Source: Gavia stellata
Taxonomy: Eukaryota > Chordata > Aves > Gaviiformes > Gaviidae
Direction of reading: 5' to 3'
Length of the DNA: 64,000 nucleotides
NCBI RefSeq assembly: GCF_030936135.1
Contig: NC_082604.1
Coordinates: 808,501 to 872,500, forward strand
Part shown: piece by piece, positions 61,549 to 64,000 of the stretch
Position numbering within the stretch: the first letter of the stretch is position 1
Layout of the letters: every line of letters starts with the position of its first letter
Position numbers and translations under genes: made by a program
The notes under the pieces: model-generated
The model's input: only the letters and a program-made list of their open reading frames with translations
Database searches by the model: none
What the model was told of the DNA's origin: nothing

Positions 61549-61676
61549 GAGATGCTCTCAAGAACTTCATGAGATGGTCTCAAGAACTTTGGGAGATGGT
61601 CTCAAGAACTACGTGAGATGCTCTCAAGAACTTTGGGAGATGGTCTCAAGAACTACGTGAGATGCTCTCAAGAACA
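61549..61676. repeat. 22-bp minisatellite near the KIF1A 3' end
   Basis: Nearly six head-to-tail copies of gagatgstctcaagaact plus a 4-base variable end (tcat, ttgg, acgt, ttgg, acgt). Copies 2-3 and 4-5 share the ttgg/acgt order, so a two-unit block was itself duplicated. In minus-strand sense it lies about 320 bp past the donor of the last confirmed KIF1A exon. Confidence 0.95.
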
Positions 61677-61998
61677 GTGAAGGGCCAGCGTCCCTGCTGC
61701 CAGGCATGGATGGTGCTTTGAACACAGCACAACAACGCCTCTGTACTAGCCGGGATCGGGTCCGAGATTGAAGCATTTAAGTGGGGAGGAACTGAAGTCA
61801 AGATTAATACGGTCCAAGTTTTGCCGGCTGAGAGCCGGCTGAGCCAGGCACAGCTCTGCACAGGAGATGCTCACCACGCCTGGCCAGGGGGGCTGCAGGC
61901 AGAGCGCTGGGAGCAGAGCAGGGAGCATGCTTGGCTGCCAGTGGACCCACCACCGATGGCATCCCTGCACCCCCCCTTCCCTTAGCTGCCCCCGGTAC

Positions 61999-64000
<2,002 letters not shown>

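Larger units (their letters stand above)
58381..61998 (-). other. KIF1A: Probable KIF1A last exon and 3'UTR region
   Basis: Lies between the last KIF1A exon that I can prove and a minus-strand polyadenylation signal. KIF1A proteins usually end in a short Arg-rich exon (SKLSRRRSAQMRV in human); I could not find its counterpart here. Repeats inside are listed separately. No other gene recognised. Confidence 0.4.

Noticed and set aside
61742-61862. Candidate last exon of KIF1A
   Set aside because: It has an acceptor and an early stop in phase, but its peptide shares nothing with the conserved KIF1A tail.

Overview
The window looks like nuclear DNA from a bird. It carries five chicken-repeat-1 (CR1) LINE pieces, two copies of a bird-type TOPORS-like RING gene, compact GC-rich genes with canonical GT-AG introns, and the vertebrate gene block ESPNL-KLHL30-ERFE-ILKAP, which is collinear with human 2q37.3. 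The species cannot be named from the sequence.

Left half (1-27 kb): mostly AT-rich, gene-poor DNA. It holds two neighbouring HYDIN-like exons (3.4-4.25 kb), a 1.3-kb duplicon made of an old CR1 tail joined to a TOPORS-like RING gene (6.0-7.3 kb), a CR1 3' fragment (18.0-18.5 kb) and a small remnant of a gamma-type retrovirus pol region on the minus strand (23.9-24.7 kb). No gene could be supported between 7.3 and 27.3 kb.

Transition (27.3-31.6 kb): base composition turns GC-rich. A second, longer copy of the CR1/TOPORS-like duplicon lies at 27.3-29.2 kb and has an intact RING-like ORF.

Right half (31.6-64 kb): a gene-dense block. ESPNL (+) is seen only as its C-terminal half, with no ankyrin exons. 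KLHL30 (+) is complete in 7 coding exons (590 aa), with a MEF2/TATA-like promoter motif. A CR1 insert (-) with a largely open RT end follows. ERFE (+) is complete in 6 exons (317 aa). ILKAP (-) is complete in 12 exons (390 aa) and contains two CR1 inserts. The last exons of KIF1A (-) run off the right edge. KIF1A probably ends in a polyadenylation signal at the edge of the ILKAP CpG-island promoter, which carries six CCAAT boxes.

The genes form no operon-like unit. ESPNL belongs to the stereocilia/actin field, KLHL30 is a Kelch/BTB adaptor that is probably muscle-biased, ERFE is a secreted iron hormone, ILKAP is a nuclear PP2C phosphatase and KIF1A is an axonal kinesin. What links them is old synteny. 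The two synteny edges (no SCLY or ankyrin half left of ESPNL; KIF1A directly upstream of ILKAP) mark likely rearrangements and, with the duplicon pair, are the most interesting aspects.
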